64,000 nt of DNA, taken from contig OX637402.1 in the NCBI GenBank assembly GCA_951799425.1, positions 1,488,501 through 1,552,500 of the forward strand. The letters run 5' to 3'. The first letter of the stretch is position 1. Every line of letters begins with the position of its first letter. Below, piece after piece: positions 49,609 through 63,241 of this stretch. This stretch comes from Ilex aquifolium (taxonomy: Eukaryota; Streptophyta; Magnoliopsida; Aquifoliales; Aquifoliaceae). The notes under the pieces were generated by a model. That model saw only the letters and a program-made list of their open reading frames with translations, had not been told where the DNA came from and made no database searches. Made by a program: the position numbers and the translations under genes.

Positions 49609-51131
49609 TGTAACACCCCGAATTTTCTTTTATATATTTATAGAGATATATATATATAGTAAATAAAAAGTGTAAATATGTAGATATATGTAGTGACATA
49701 AGAATAAACCGTAGGAATAAATGCTATGGAGACAATTTGATTGGGAAGTTACGTGTCGAAGATGTTTAAACTTGGAAAGGGTGATTAGACAAGTTTCTAA
49801 AAGTTTGCAGGTCAAAATAATGATTCCATTGAATCCGGAAGGTCGAAAAACATTGGGAGTGGTAATATGGATGTATTGGAAGTTAGGAAGTGTCTCGGAG
49901 TTAAAATACACTTTAGCGAGAATTTGGGTAAAAATGGGTATTGAACACTACTTAGTGTTTTGGACATAACTTTTTATCTTTAAGTCCAATTGATCTGAAA
50001 TTTCTACAGTAGATAGTAGACATCTAGGGCTACAAAAGTATGTCTCATGAACATTTTCCAATTCGCCCTCTAAATGGGTCAAAAATGCATTGGAAGTTGA
50101 AACAAAAATCTGGCAGTCAAACCGTACCGGTACGCCGAACTCCAGTAGCTAAACCGTACCGGTACGCCCGATAAAGCCAGCCCGATCCGACTGCGGGTCT
50201 TTCTCCATTTCCTCCACTATAAATACATTTTGTCACCTCCTTAGCCTTCATTACACCTCTCCAAACCCTAGAAAACATAAGAGAGGAAGAGAGAAAGAGA
50301 GAAACACAAGATCAAGAGAAAACAAGAGATTGAAGGGTTGATTCAAGATCAAAGCCCTAATTTTTCCAAGAACATCAAGGTAGGGGTTTTCTCTCACTCA
50401 CTTACATTGAGGCTAGGGTATTTATATATGTATGTTTTTGCTATCAATGGTATATATATGCTATAGAATCATCATCTCTTAGGCTTTTTGCAAAGATTAC
50501 ATTGTTAGGGTTTAATACCCATTAAATCTCTTTTCTAGCTTTAAAACCCTAGTTTTTGGGAGAGTGATGTATTTCTTCTTAAATGCTTCTTTATTATGAA
50601 CTTCGAAAACCATAGTTGTTTGTGTGGGGTAGAAAAATGATGTTATTGTGATCTCATGTATTTTCCTTGTTGGTTGGGGAATTGTTACATAATATATCTT
50701 GGGGATTTTGGAGAGATGCGTGTAAAATGATATAAATATTGGAACGGTATGCTTGGTTGGGTTGTTTGTGATGCCTTGAGGGTGAAAGGTTCCTTATAAG
50801 GATGCTCATGCCAATAGAGGAGAGTATGTGATTTCCCTCAAGAGGTTCCTTATAAGGATGCTTGAGTTTGTGATGCCTTGAGGGTGAGAGGTTCCTTATA
50901 AGGATGTTCATGCCAAGAGAGGAGAGTATGTGATTTTCCTTAAGAGGTTCCTTATAAGGATGCTTAAGAAACTAAGCCTTGAGGGTGAGAGGTTCCTTAT
51001 AAGGATGCTCATGCCAAAAGAGGATAGTATGTAATTTTCCTCAAGAGGTTCCTTATAAGGATGCTTGAGTAACCAAGCCTTGAGGGTGAGAGGTTCCTTA
51101 TAAGGATGCTCATGCCAAAAGAGGACAATAT
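49609..51131 (+). repeat. Monomer 33, class C, 1,523 bp
   Basis: TATA box at 50218. From TTTTGGACATAAC (about 49960) on it matches monomer 38, which places the left end of the five-monomer duplication inside this copy. Confidence 0.95.
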
Positions 51132-52657
51132 TGTAACACCCCGAATTTTCTTTTATATATTTATAGAGATATAGATATATATAGTAAATAAAAAGTGTAA
51201 ATATGTAGATATATGTAGTGACATAAGAATAAACCGTAGGAATAAATGCTATGGAGACAATTTGATTGGGAAGTTACGTGTCGAAGATGTTTAAACTTGG
51301 AAAGGGTGATTAGACAAGTTTCTAAAAGTTTGCAGGTCAAAATAATGATTCCATTGAATCCGGAAGGTCGAAAAACATTGGGAGTGGTAATATGGATGTA
51401 TTGGAAGTTAGGAAGTGTCTCGGAGTTAAAATACACTTTAGCGAGAATTTGGGTAAAAATGGGTATTGAACACTACTTAGTGTTTTGACCATAACTTTTT
51501 ATATTTAAGTCCAATTGATCTGAAATTTTTACAGTAGACAGTAGACATCTAGGGCTACAAAAGTATGTCTCATGAACATTTTCCAATTCGACCTCTAAAA
51601 TGGGTCAGAACTGCATTGGAAGTTGAAACAAAAATCTGGCAGTCAAACCGTACCGGTACGCCGAACTCCAGTAGCTAAATCGTACCGGTACGCCCGATAA
51701 AGCCAGCCCGATCCGACTGCGGGTCTTTCTCCATTTCCTCCACTATAAATACATTTTGTCACCTCCTTAGCCTTCATTACACCTCTCCAAACCCTAGAAA
51801 ACATAAGAGAGGAAGAGAGAAAGAGAGAAACACAAGATCAAGAGAAAACAAGAGATTGAAGGGTTGATTCAAGATTAAAGCCCTAATTTTTCCAAGAACA
51901 TCAAGGTAGGGGTTTTCTCTCACTCACTTACATTGAGGCTAGGGTATTTATATATGTATGTTTTTGCTATCAATGGTATATATATGCTATAGAATCATCA
52001 TCTCTTAGGCTTTTTGCAAAGATTACATTGTTAGGGTTTAATACCCATTAAATCTCTTTTCTAGCTTTAAAACCCTAGTTTTTGGGAGAGTGATGTATTT
52101 CTTCTTAAATGCTTCTTTATTATGAACTTCGAAAACCATAGTTGTTTGTGTGGGGTAGAAAAATGATGTTATTGTGATCTCATGTATTTTTCTTGTTGGT
52201 TGGGGAATTGTTACATAATATATCTTGGGGATTTTGGAGAGATGCGTGTAAAATGATATAAATATTGGAACGGTATGCTTGGTTGGGTTGTTTGTGATGC
52301 CTTGAGGGTGAGAGGTTCCTTATAAGGATGCTCATGCCAAGAGAGGAGAGTATGTGATTTCCCTCAAGAGGTTCCTTATAAGGATGCTTGAGTTTGTGAT
52401 GCCTTGAGGGTGAGAGGTTCCTTATAAGGATGTTCATGCCAAGAGAGGAGAGTATGTGATTTTCCTTAAGAGGTTCCTTATAAGGATGCTTAAGAAACTA
52501 AGCCTTGAGGGTGAGAGGTTCCTTATAAGGATGCTCATGCCAAAAGAGGATAGTATGTAATTTTCCTCAAGAGGTTCCTTATAAGGATGCTTGAGTAACC
52601 AAGCCTTGAGGGTGAGAGGTTCCTTATAAGGATGCTCATGCCAAAAGAGGACAATAT
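51132..52657 (+). repeat. Monomer 34, class C, 1,526 bp
   Basis: TATA box at 51744. AT run interrupted by a G, plus GGGTCAGAACTGC. Shared only with monomer 39. Confidence 0.95.
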
Positions 52658-54184
52658 TGTAACACCCCGAATTTTCTTTTATATATTTATAGAGATATAT
52701 ATATATATATAGTAAATAAAAAGTGTAAATATGTAGATATATGTAGTGACATAAGAATAAACCGTAGGAATAAATGCTATGGAGACAATTTGATTGGGAA
52801 GTTACGTGTCGAAGATGTTTAAACTTGGAAAGGGTGATTAGACAAGTTTCTAAAAGTTTGAAGGTCAAAATAATGATTCCATTGAATCCGGAAGGTCGAA
52901 AAACATTGGGAGTGGTAATATGGATGTATTGGAAGTTAGGAAGTGTCTCGGAGTTAAAATACACTTTAGCGAGAATTTGGGTAAAAATGGGTATTGAACA
53001 CTACTTAGTGTTTTGGCCATAACTTTTTATCTTTAAGTCCAATTGATCTGAAATTTCTACAGTAGATAGTAGACATCTAGGGCTACAAAAGTATGTCTCA
53101 TGAACATTTTCCAATTCGCCCTCTAAATGGGTCAAAAATGCATTGGAAGTTGAAACAAAAATCTGGCAGTCAAACCGTACCGGTACGCCGAACTCCAGTA
53201 GCTAAACCGTACCGGTACGCCCGATAAAGCCAGCCCGATCCGACTGCGGGTCTTTCTCCATTTCCTCCACTATAAATACATTTTGTCACCTCCTTAGCCT
53301 TCATTACACCTCTCCAAACCCTAGAAAACATAAGAGAGGAAGAGAGAAAGAGAGAAACACAAGATCAAGAGAAAACAAGAGATTGAAGGGTTGATTCAAG
53401 ATCAAAGCCCTAATTTTTCCAAGAACATCAAGGTAGGGGTTTTCTCTCACTCACTTACATTGAGGCTAGGGTATTTATATATGTATGTTTTTGCTATCAA
53501 TGGTATATATATGCTATAGAATCATCAACTCTTAGGCTTTTTGCAAAGATTACATTGTTATGGTTTAATACCCATTAAATCTCTTTTCTAGCTTTAAAAC
53601 CCTAGTTTTTGGGAGAGTGATGTATTTCTTCTTAAATGCTTCTTTATTATGAACTTCGAAAACCATAGTTGTTTTTGTGGGGTAGAAAACTGATGTTATT
53701 GTGATCTCATGTATTTTCCTTGTTGGTTGGGGAATTGTTACATAATATATCTTGGGGATTTTGGAGAGATGCGTGTAAAATGATATAAATATTGGAACGG
53801 TATGCTTGGTTGGGTTGTTTGTGATGCCTTTAGGGTGAGAGGTTCCTTATAAGGATGCTCATGCCAAGAGAGGAGAGTATGTGATTTCCCTCAAGAGGTT
53901 CCTTATAAGGATGCTTGAGTTTGTGATGCCTTGAGGGTGAGAGGTTCCTTATAAGGATGTTCATGCCAAGAGAGGAGAGTATGTGATTTTCCTTAAGAGG
54001 TTCCTTATAAGGATGCTTAAGAAACTAAGCCTTGAGGGTGAGAGGTTCCTTATAAGGATGCTCATGCCAAAAGAGGATAGTATGTAATTTTCCTCAAGAG
54101 GTTCCTTATAAGGATGCTTGAGTAACCAAGCCTTGAGGGTGAGAGGTTCCTTATAAGGATGCTCATGCCAAAAGAGGACAATAT
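52658..54184 (+). repeat. Monomer 35, class A, 1,527 bp
   Basis: TATA box at 53271. Longest length class; related to monomers 26 and 29 at its head. Twin of monomer 40. Confidence 0.95.
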
Positions 54185-55666
54185 TGTAACACCCCGAATT
54201 TTCTTTTATATATTTATAGAGATATATATATATAGTAAATAAAAAGTGTAAATATGTAGATATATGTAGTGACATAAGAATAAACCGTAGGAATAAATGC
54301 TATGGAGACAATTTGATTGGGAAGTTACGTATCGAAGATGTTTAAACTTGGAAAGGGTGATTAGACAAGTTTCTAAAAATTTTGTAGGTCAAAATAATGA
54401 TTCCATTGAATCCGGAAGGTCGAAAAAGATTGGGAGTGGTAATATGGATGTATTGGAAGTTAGGAAGTGTCTCGGAGTTAAAATACACTTTAGCGAGAAT
54501 TTGGGTAAAAATGGGTATTGAACACTACTTAGTGTTTTGGCCATAACTTTTTATCTTTAAGTCCAATTAATCTGAAATTTTTACAGTAGATAGTAGACAT
54601 CTAGGGATACAAAAGTATGTCTCATGAACATTTTCGAATTCGACCTCTAAATGGGTCAAAACTGCATTGGAAGTTGAAACAAAAATCTGGCAGTCAAACC
54701 GTACCGGTACGCCGAACTCCAGTAGCTAAACCGTACCGGTACGCCCGATAAAGCCAGCCCGATCCGACTGCGGGTCTTTCTCCATTTCCTCCACTATAAA
54801 TACATTTTGTCACCTCCTTAGCCTTCATTACACCTCTCCAAACCCTAAAAAACATAAGAGAGGAAGAGAGAAAGAGAGAAACACAAGATCAAGAGAAAAC
54901 AAGAGATTGAAGGGTTGATTCAAGATCAAAGCCCTAATTTTTCCAAGAACATCAAGGTAGGGGTTTTCTCTCACTCACTTACATTGAGGCTAGGGTATTT
55001 ATATATGTATGTTTTTGCTATCAATGGTATATATATGCTGTAGAATCATCATCTCTTAGGCTTTTTGCAAAGATTACATTGTTAGGGTTTAATACCCATT
55101 AAATCTCTTTTCTAGCTTTAAAACCCTAGTTTTTGGGAGAGTGATGTATTTCTTCTTAAATGCTTCTTTATTATGAACTTCGAAAACCATAGTTGTTTGT
55201 GTGGGGTAGAAAAATGATGTTATTGTGATCTCATGTATTTTCCTTGTTGGTTGCGTGTAAAATGATATAAATATTGGAACGGTATGCTTGGTTGGGTTGT
55301 TTGTGATGCCTTGAGGGTGAGAGGTTCCTTATAAGGATGCTCATGCCAAGAGAGGAGAGTATGTGATTTCCCTCAAGAGGTTCCTTATAAGGATGCTTGA
55401 GTTTGTGATGCCTTGAGGGTGAGAGGTTCCTTATAAGGATGTTCATGCCAAGAGAGGAGAGTATGTGATTTTCCTTAAGAGGTTCCTTATAAGGATGCTT
55501 AAGAAACTAAGCCTTGAGGGTGAGAGGTTCCTTATAAGGATGCTCATGCCAAAAGAGGATAGTATGTAATTTTCCTCAAGAGGTTCCTTATAAGGATGCT
55601 TGAGTAACCAAGCCTTGAGGGTGAGAGGTTCCTTATAAGGATGCTCATGCCAAAAGAGGACAATAT
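54185..55666 (+). repeat. Monomer 36, class G, 1,482 bp (short class)
   Basis: TATA box at 54795. Carries TACGTATCG and TTTTGTAGGTC. The short length lies in the spacer before the hairpin array; promoter and all seven hairpins are kept. Twin of monomer 41. Confidence 0.95.
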
Positions 55667-57191
55667 TGTAACACCCCGAATTTTCTTTTATATATTTATA
55701 GAGATATATATATATATAGTAAATAAAAAGTGTAAATATGTAGATATATGTAGTGACATAAGAATAAACCCTAGGAATAAATGCTATGGAGACAATTTGA
55801 TTGGGAAGTTACGTGTCGAAGATGTTTAAACTTGGAAAGGGTGATTAGACAAGTTTCTAAAAGTTTGTAGGTCAAAATAATGATTCCATTGAATCCGGAA
55901 GGTCGAAAAATATTGGGAGTGGTAATATGGATGTATTGGAAGTTAGGAAGTGTCTCGGAGTTAAAATACACTTTAGCGAGAATTTGGGTAAAAATGGGTA
56001 TTGAACACTACTTAGTGTTTTGGCCATAATTGTTTATCTTTAAGTCCAATTAATCTGAAATTTTTACAGTAGATAGTAGACATCTAGGGATACAAAAGTA
56101 TGTCTCATGAACATTTTTCAATTCGACCTCTAAATGGGTCAAAACTGCATTGGAAGTTGAAAAAAAAATCTGGCAGTCAAACCGTACCGGTACGCCGAAC
56201 TCCAGTAGCTAAACCGTACCGGTACGCCCGATAAAGCCAGCCCGATCCGACTGCGCGTCTTTCTCCATTTCCTCCACTATAAATACATTTTGTCACCTCC
56301 TTAGCCTTCATTACACCTCTTCAAACCCTAGAAAACATAAGAGAGGAAGAGAGAAAGAGAGAAACACAAGATCAAGAGAAAACAAGAGATTGAAGGGTTG
56401 ATTCAAGATCAAAGCCCTAATTTTTCCAAGAACATCAAGGTAGGGGTTTTCTCTCACTCACTTACATTGAGGCTAGGGTATTTATATATGTATGTTTTTG
56501 CTATCAATGGTATATATATGCTGTAGAATCATCATCTCTTAGGCTTTTTGCAAAGATTACATTGTTAGGGTTTAATACCCATTAAATCTCTTTTCTAGCT
56601 TTAAAACCCTAGTTTTTGGGAGAGTGATGTATTTCTTCTTAAATGCTTCTTTATTATGAACTTCGAAAACCATAGTGGTTTGTGTGGGGTAGAAAAATGA
56701 TGTTATTGTGATCTCATGTATTTTCCTTGTTGGTTGGGGAATTGTTGCATAATATATCTTGGGGATTTTGGAGAGATGCGTGTAAAATGATATAAATATT
56801 GGAACGGTATGCTTGGTTGGGTTGTTTGTGATGCCTTGAGGGTGAGAGGTTCCTTATAAGGATGCTCATGCCAAGAGAGGAGAGTATGTGATTTCCCTCA
56901 AGAGGTTCCTTATAAGGATGCTTGAGTTTGTGATGCCTTGAGGGTGAGAGGTTCCTTATAAGGATGTTCATGCCAAGAGAGGAGAGTATGTGATTTTCCT
57001 TAAGAGGTTCCTTATAAGGATGCTTAAGAAACTAAGCCTTGAGGGTGAGAGGATCCTTATAAGGATGCTCATGCCAAAAGAGGATAGTATGTAATTTTCC
57101 TCAAGAGGTTCCTTATAAGGATGCTTGAGTAACCAAGCCTTGAGGGTGAGAGGTTCCTTATAAGGATGCTCATGCCAAAAGAGGACAATAT
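55667..57191 (+). repeat. Monomer 37, class H, 1,525 bp
   Basis: TATA box at 56278. Has AAACCCTAGG in place of AAACCGTAGG near its start, which creates one more telomere-like word. Twin of monomer 42. Confidence 0.95.
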
Positions 57192-58706
57192 TGTAACACC
57201 CCGAATTTTCTTTTATATATTTATAGAGATATATATATATAGTAAATAAAAAGTGTAAATATGTAGATATATGTAGTGACATAAGAATAAACCCTAGGAA
57301 TAAATGCTATGGAGGCAATTTGATTGGGAAGTTACGTGTCGAAGATGTTTAAACTTGGAAAGGGTGATTAGACAAGTTTCTAAAAGTTTGTAGGTCAAAA
57401 TAATGATTCCATTGAATCCGGAAGGTCGAAAAATATTGGGAGTGGTAATATGGATGTATTGGAAGTTAGGAAGTGTCTCGGAGTTAAAATACACTTTAGC
57501 GAGAATTTGGGTAAAAATGGGTATTGAACACTACTTAGTGTTTTGGACATAACTTTTTATCTTTAAGTCCAATTGATCTGAAATTTCTACAGTAGATAGT
57601 AGACATCTAGGGCTACAAAAGTATGTCTCATGAACATTTTCCAATTCGCCCTCTAAATGGGTCAAAAATGCATTGGAAGTTGAAACAAAAATCTGGCAGT
57701 CAAACCGTACCGGTACGCCGAACTCCAGTAGCTAAACCGTACCGGTACGCCCGATAAAGCCAGCCCGATCCGACTGCGGGTCTTTCTCCATTTCCTCCAC
57801 TATAAATACATTTTGTCACCTCCTTAGCCTTCATTACACCTCTCCAAACCCTAGAAAACATAAGAGAGAAAGAGAGAAACACAAGATCAAGAGAAAACAA
57901 GAGATTGAAGGGTTGATTCAAGATCAAAGCCCTAATTTTTCCAAGAACATCAAGGTAGGGGTTTTCTCTCACTCACTTACATTGAGGCTAGGGTATTTAT
58001 ATATGTATGTTTTTGCTATCAATGGTATATATATGCTATAGAATCATCATCTCTTAGGCTTTTTGCAAAGATTACATTGTTAGGGTTTAATACCCATTAA
58101 ATCTCTTTTCTAGCTTTAAAACCCTAGTTTTTGGGAGAGTGATGTATTTCTTCTTAAATGCTTCTTTATTATGAACTTCGAAAACCATAGTTGTTTGTGT
58201 GGGGTAGAAAAATGATGTTATTGTGATCTCATGTATTTTCCTTGTTGGTTGGGGAATTGTTACATAATATATCTTGGGGATTTTGGAGAGATGCGTGTAA
58301 AATGATATAAATATTGGAACGGTATGCTTGGTTGGGTTGTTTGTGATGCCTTGAGGGTGAGAGGTTCCTTATAAGGATGCTCATGCCAATAGAGGAGAGT
58401 ATGTGATTTCCCTCAAGAGGTTCCTTATAAGGATGCTTGAGTTTGTGATGCCTTGAGGGTGAGAGGTTCCTTATAAGGATGTTCATGCCAAGAGAGGAGA
58501 GTATGTGATTTTCCTTAAGAGGTTCCTTATAAGGATGCTTAAGAAACTAAGCCTTGAGGGTGAGAGGTTCCTTATAAGGATGCTCATGCCAAAAGAGGAT
58601 AGTATGTAATTTTCCTCAAGAGGTTCCTTATAAGGATGCTTGAGTAACCAAGCCTTGAGGGTGAGAGGTTCCTTATAAGGATGCTCATGCCAAAAGAGGA
58701 CAATAT
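57192..58706 (+). repeat. Monomer 38, class H to C mosaic, 1,515 bp
   Basis: TATA box at 57801. First half is class H like monomer 37; from about 57541 it follows monomer 33. The switch marks the junction made by the five-monomer duplication. GA tract is 8 bp shorter than usual. Confidence 0.95.
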
Positions 58707-60232
58707 TGTAACACCCCGAATTTTCTTTTATATATTTATAGAGATATAGATATATATAGTAAATAAAAAGTGTAAATATGTAGATATATGTAGTGACATA
58801 AGAATAAACCGTAGGAATAAATGCTATGGAGACAATTTGATTGGGAAGTTACGTGTCGAAGATGTTTAAACTTGGAAAGGGTGATTAGACAAGTTTCTAA
58901 AAGTTTGCAGGTCAAAATAATGATTCCATTGAATCCGGAAGGTCGAAAAACATTGGGAGTGGTAATATGGATGTATTGGAAGTTAGGAAGTGTCTCGGAG
59001 TTAAAATACACTTTAGCGAGAATTTGGGTAAAAATGGGTATTGAACACTACTTAGTGTTTTGACCATAACTTTTTATATTTAAGTCCAATTGATCTGAAA
59101 TTTTTACAGTAGACAGTAGACATCTAGGGCTACAAAAGTATGTCTCATGAACATTTTCCAATTCGACCTCTAAAATGGGTCAGAACTGCATTGGAAGTTG
59201 AAACAAAAATCTGGCAGTCAAACCGTACCGGTACGCCGAACTCCAGTAGCTAAATCGTACCGGTACGCCCGATAAAGCCAGCCCGATCCGACTGCGGGTC
59301 TTTCTCCATTTCCTCCACTATAAATACATTTTGTCACCTCCTTAGCCTTCATTACACCTCTCCAAACCCTAGAAAACATAAGAGAGGAAGAGAGAAAGAG
59401 AGAAACACAAGATCAAGAGAAAACAAGAGATTGAAGGGTTGATTCAAGATTAAAGCCCTAATTTTTCCAAGAACATCAAGGTAGGGGTTTTCTCTCACTC
59501 ACTTACATTGAGGCTAGGGTATTTATATATGTATGTTTTTGCTATCAATGGTATATATATGCTATAGAATCATCATCTCTTAGGCTTTTTGCAAAGATTA
59601 CATTGTTAGGGTTTAATACCCATTAAATCTCTTTTCTAGCTTTAAAACCCTAGTTTTTGGGAGAGTGATGTATTTCTTCTTAAATGCTTCTTTATTATGA
59701 ACTTCGAAAACCATAGTTGTTTGTGTGGGGTAGAAAAATGATGTTATTGTGATCTCATGTATTTTTCTTGTTGGTTGGGGAATTGTTACATAATATATCT
59801 TGGGGATTTTGGAGAGATGCGTGTAAAATGATATAAATATTGGAACGGTATGCTTGGTTGGGTTGTTTGTGATGCCTTGAGGGTGAGAGGTTCCTTATAA
59901 GGATGCTCATGCCAAGAGAGGAGAGTATGTGATTTCCCTCAAGAGGTTCCTTATAAGGATGCTTGAGTTTGTGATGCCTTGAGGGTGAGAGGTTCCTTAT
60001 AAGGATGTTCATGCCAAGAGAGGAGAGTATGTGATTTTCCTTAAGAGGTTCCTTATAAGGATGCTTAAGAAACTAAGCCTTGAGGGTGAGAGGTTCCTTA
60101 TAAGGATGCTCATGCCAAAAGAGGATAGTATGTAATTTTCCTCAAGAGGTTCCTTATAAGGATGCTTGAGTAACCAAGCCTTGAGGGTGAGAGGTTCCTT
60201 ATAAGGATGCTCATGCCAAAAGAGGACAATAT
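58707..60232 (+). repeat. Monomer 39, class C, 1,526 bp
   Basis: TATA box at 59319. Twin of monomer 34. Confidence 0.95.
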
Positions 60233-61759
60233 TGTAACACCCCGAATTTTCTTTTATATATTTATAGAGATATATATATATATATAGTAAATAAAAAGTG
60301 TAAATATGTAGATATATGTAGTGACATAAGAATAAACCGTAGGAATAAATGCTATGGAGACAATTTGATTGGGAAGTTACGTGTCGAAGATGTTTAAACT
60401 TGGAAAGGGTGATTAGACAAGTTTCTAAAAGTTTGAAGGTCAAAATAATGATTCCATTGAATCCGGAAGGTCGAAAAACATTGGGAGTGGTAATATGGAT
60501 GTATTGGAAGTTAGGAAGTGTCTCGGAGTTAAAATACACTTTAGCGAGAATTTGGGTAAAAATGGGTATTGAACACTACTTAGTGTTTTGGCCATAACTT
60601 TTTATCTTTAAGTCCAATTGATCTGAAATTTCTACAGTAGATAGTAGACATCTAGGGCTACAAAAGTATGTCTCATGAACATTTTCCAATTCGCCCTCTA
60701 AATGGGTCAAAAATGCATTGGAAGTTGAAACAAAAATCTGGCAGTCAAACCGTACCGGTACGCCGAACTCCAGTAGCTAAACCGTACCGGTACGCCCGAT
60801 AAAGCCAGCCCGATCCGACTGCGGGTCTTTCTCCATTTCCTCCACTATAAATACATTTTGTCACCTCCTTAGCCTTCATTACACCTCTCCAAACCCTAGA
60901 AAACATAAGAGAGGAAGAGAGAAAGAGAGAAACACAAGATCAAGAGAAAACAAGAGATTGAAGGGTTGATTCAAGATCAAAGCCCTAATTTTTCCAAGAA
61001 CATCAAGGTAGGGGTTTTCTCTCACTCACTTACATTGAGGCTAGGGTATTTATATATGTATGTTTTTGCTATCAATGGTATATATATGCTATAGAATCAT
61101 CAACTCTTAGGCTTTTTGCAAAGATTACATTGTTATGGTTTAATACCCATTAAATCTCTTTTCTAGCTTTAAAACCCTAGTTTTTGGGAGAGTGATGTAT
61201 TTCTTCTTAAATGCTTCTTTATTATGAACTTCGAAAACCATAGTTGTTTTTGTGGGGTAGAAAACTGATGTTATTGTGATCTCATGTATTTTCCTTGTTG
61301 GTTGGGGAATTGTTACATAATATATCTTGGGGATTTTGGAGAGATGCGTGTAAAATGATATAAATATTGGAACGGTATGCTTGGTTGGGTTGTTTGTGAT
61401 GCCTTTAGGGTGAGAGGTTCCTTATAAGGATGCTCATGCCAAGAGAGGAGAGTATGTGATTTCCCTCAAGAGGTTCCTTATAAGGATGCTTGAGTTTGTG
61501 ATGCCTTGAGGGTGAGAGGTTCCTTATAAGGATGTTCATGCCAAGAGAGGAGAGTATGTGATTTTCCTTAAGAGGTTCCTTATAAGGATGCTTAAGAAAC
61601 TAAGCCTTGAGGGTGAGAGGTTCCTTATAAGGATGCTCATGCCAAAAGAGGATAGTATGTAATTTTCCTCAAGAGGTTCCTTATAAGGATGCTTGAGTAA
61701 CCAAGCCTTGAGGGTGAGAGGTTCCTTATAAGGATGCTCATGCCAAAAGAGGACAATAT
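60233..61759 (+). repeat. Monomer 40, class A, 1,527 bp
   Basis: TATA box at 60846. Twin of monomer 35. Confidence 0.95.
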
Positions 61760-63241
61760 TGTAACACCCCGAATTTTCTTTTATATATTTATAGAGATAT
61801 ATATATATAGTAAATAAAAAGTGTAAATATGTAGATATATGTAGTGACATAAGAATAAACCGTAGGAATAAATGCTATGGAGACAATTTGATTGGGAAGT
61901 TACGTATCGAAGATGTTTAAACTTGGAAAGGGTGATTAGACAAGTTTATAAAAATTTTGTAGGTCAAAATAATGATTCCATTGAATCCGGAAGGTCGAAA
62001 AAGATTGGGAGTGGTAATATGGATGTATTGGAAGTTAGGAAGTGTCTCGGAGTTAAAATACACTTTAGCGAGAATTTGGGTAAAAATGGGTATTGAACAC
62101 TACTTAGTGTTTTGGCCATAACTTTTTATCTTTAAGTCCAATTAATCTGAAATTTTTACAGTAGATAGTAGACATCTAGGGATACAAAAGTATGTCTCAT
62201 GAACATTTTCGAATTCGACCTCTAAATGGGTCAAAACTGCATTGGAAGTTGAAACAAAAATCTGGCAGTCAAACCGTACCGGTACGCCGAACTCCAGTAG
62301 CTAAACCGTACCGGTACGCCCGATAAAGCCAGCCCGATCCGACTGCGGGTCTTTCTCCATTTCCTCCACTATAAATACATTTTGTCACCTCCTTAGCCTT
62401 CATTACACCTCTCCAAACCCTAAAAAACATAAGAGAGGAAGAGAGAAAGAGAGAAACACAAGATCAAGAGAAAACAAGAGATTGAAGGGTTGATTCAAGA
62501 TCAAAGCCCTAATTTTTCCAAGAACATCAAGGTAGGGGTTTTCTCTCACTCACTTACATTGAGGCTAGGGTATTTATATATGTATGTTTTTGCTATCAAT
62601 GGTATATATATGCTGTAGAATCATCATCTCTTAGGCTTTTTGCAAAGATTACATTGTTAGGGTTTAATACCCATTAAATCTCTTTTCTAGCTTTAAAACC
62701 CTAGTTTTTGGGAGAGTGATGTATTTCTTCTTAAATGCTTCTTTATTATGAACTTCGAAAACCATAGTTGTTTGTGTGGGGTAGAAAAATGATGTTATTG
62801 TGATCTCATGTATTTTCCTTGTTGGTTGCGTGTAAAATGATATAAATATTGGAACGGTATGCTTGGTTGGGTTGTTTGTGATGCCTTGAGGGTGAGAGGT
62901 TCCTTATAAGGATGCTCATGCCAAGAGAGGAGAGTATGTGATTTCCCTCAAGAGGTTCCTTATAAGGATGCTTGAGTTTGTGATGCCTTGAGGGTGAGAG
63001 GTTCCTTATAAGGATGTTCATGCCAAGAGAGGAGAGTATGTGATTTTCCTTAAGAGGTTCCTTATAAGGATGCTTAAGAAACTAAGCCTTGAGGGTGAGA
63101 GGTTCCTTATAAGGATGCTCATGCCAAAAGAGGATAGTATGTAATTTTCCTCAAGAGGTTCCTTATAAGGATGCTTGAGTAACCAAGCCTTGAGGGTGAG
63201 AGGTTCCTTATAAGGATGCTCATGCCAAAAGAGGACAATAT
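61760..63241 (+). repeat. Monomer 41, class G, 1,482 bp (short class)
   Basis: TATA box at 62370. Twin of monomer 36. Confidence 0.95.

Larger units (their letters stand above)
51132..58706 (+). repeat. Five-monomer duplication, first copy (period 7,575 bp)
   Basis: Monomers 34-38 (lengths 1,526, 1,527, 1,482, 1,525, 1,515) are followed by monomers 39-42 with the same classes and the same lengths where complete. Matching starts about 1.2 kb earlier, near 49966 against 57541. Confidence 0.92.
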
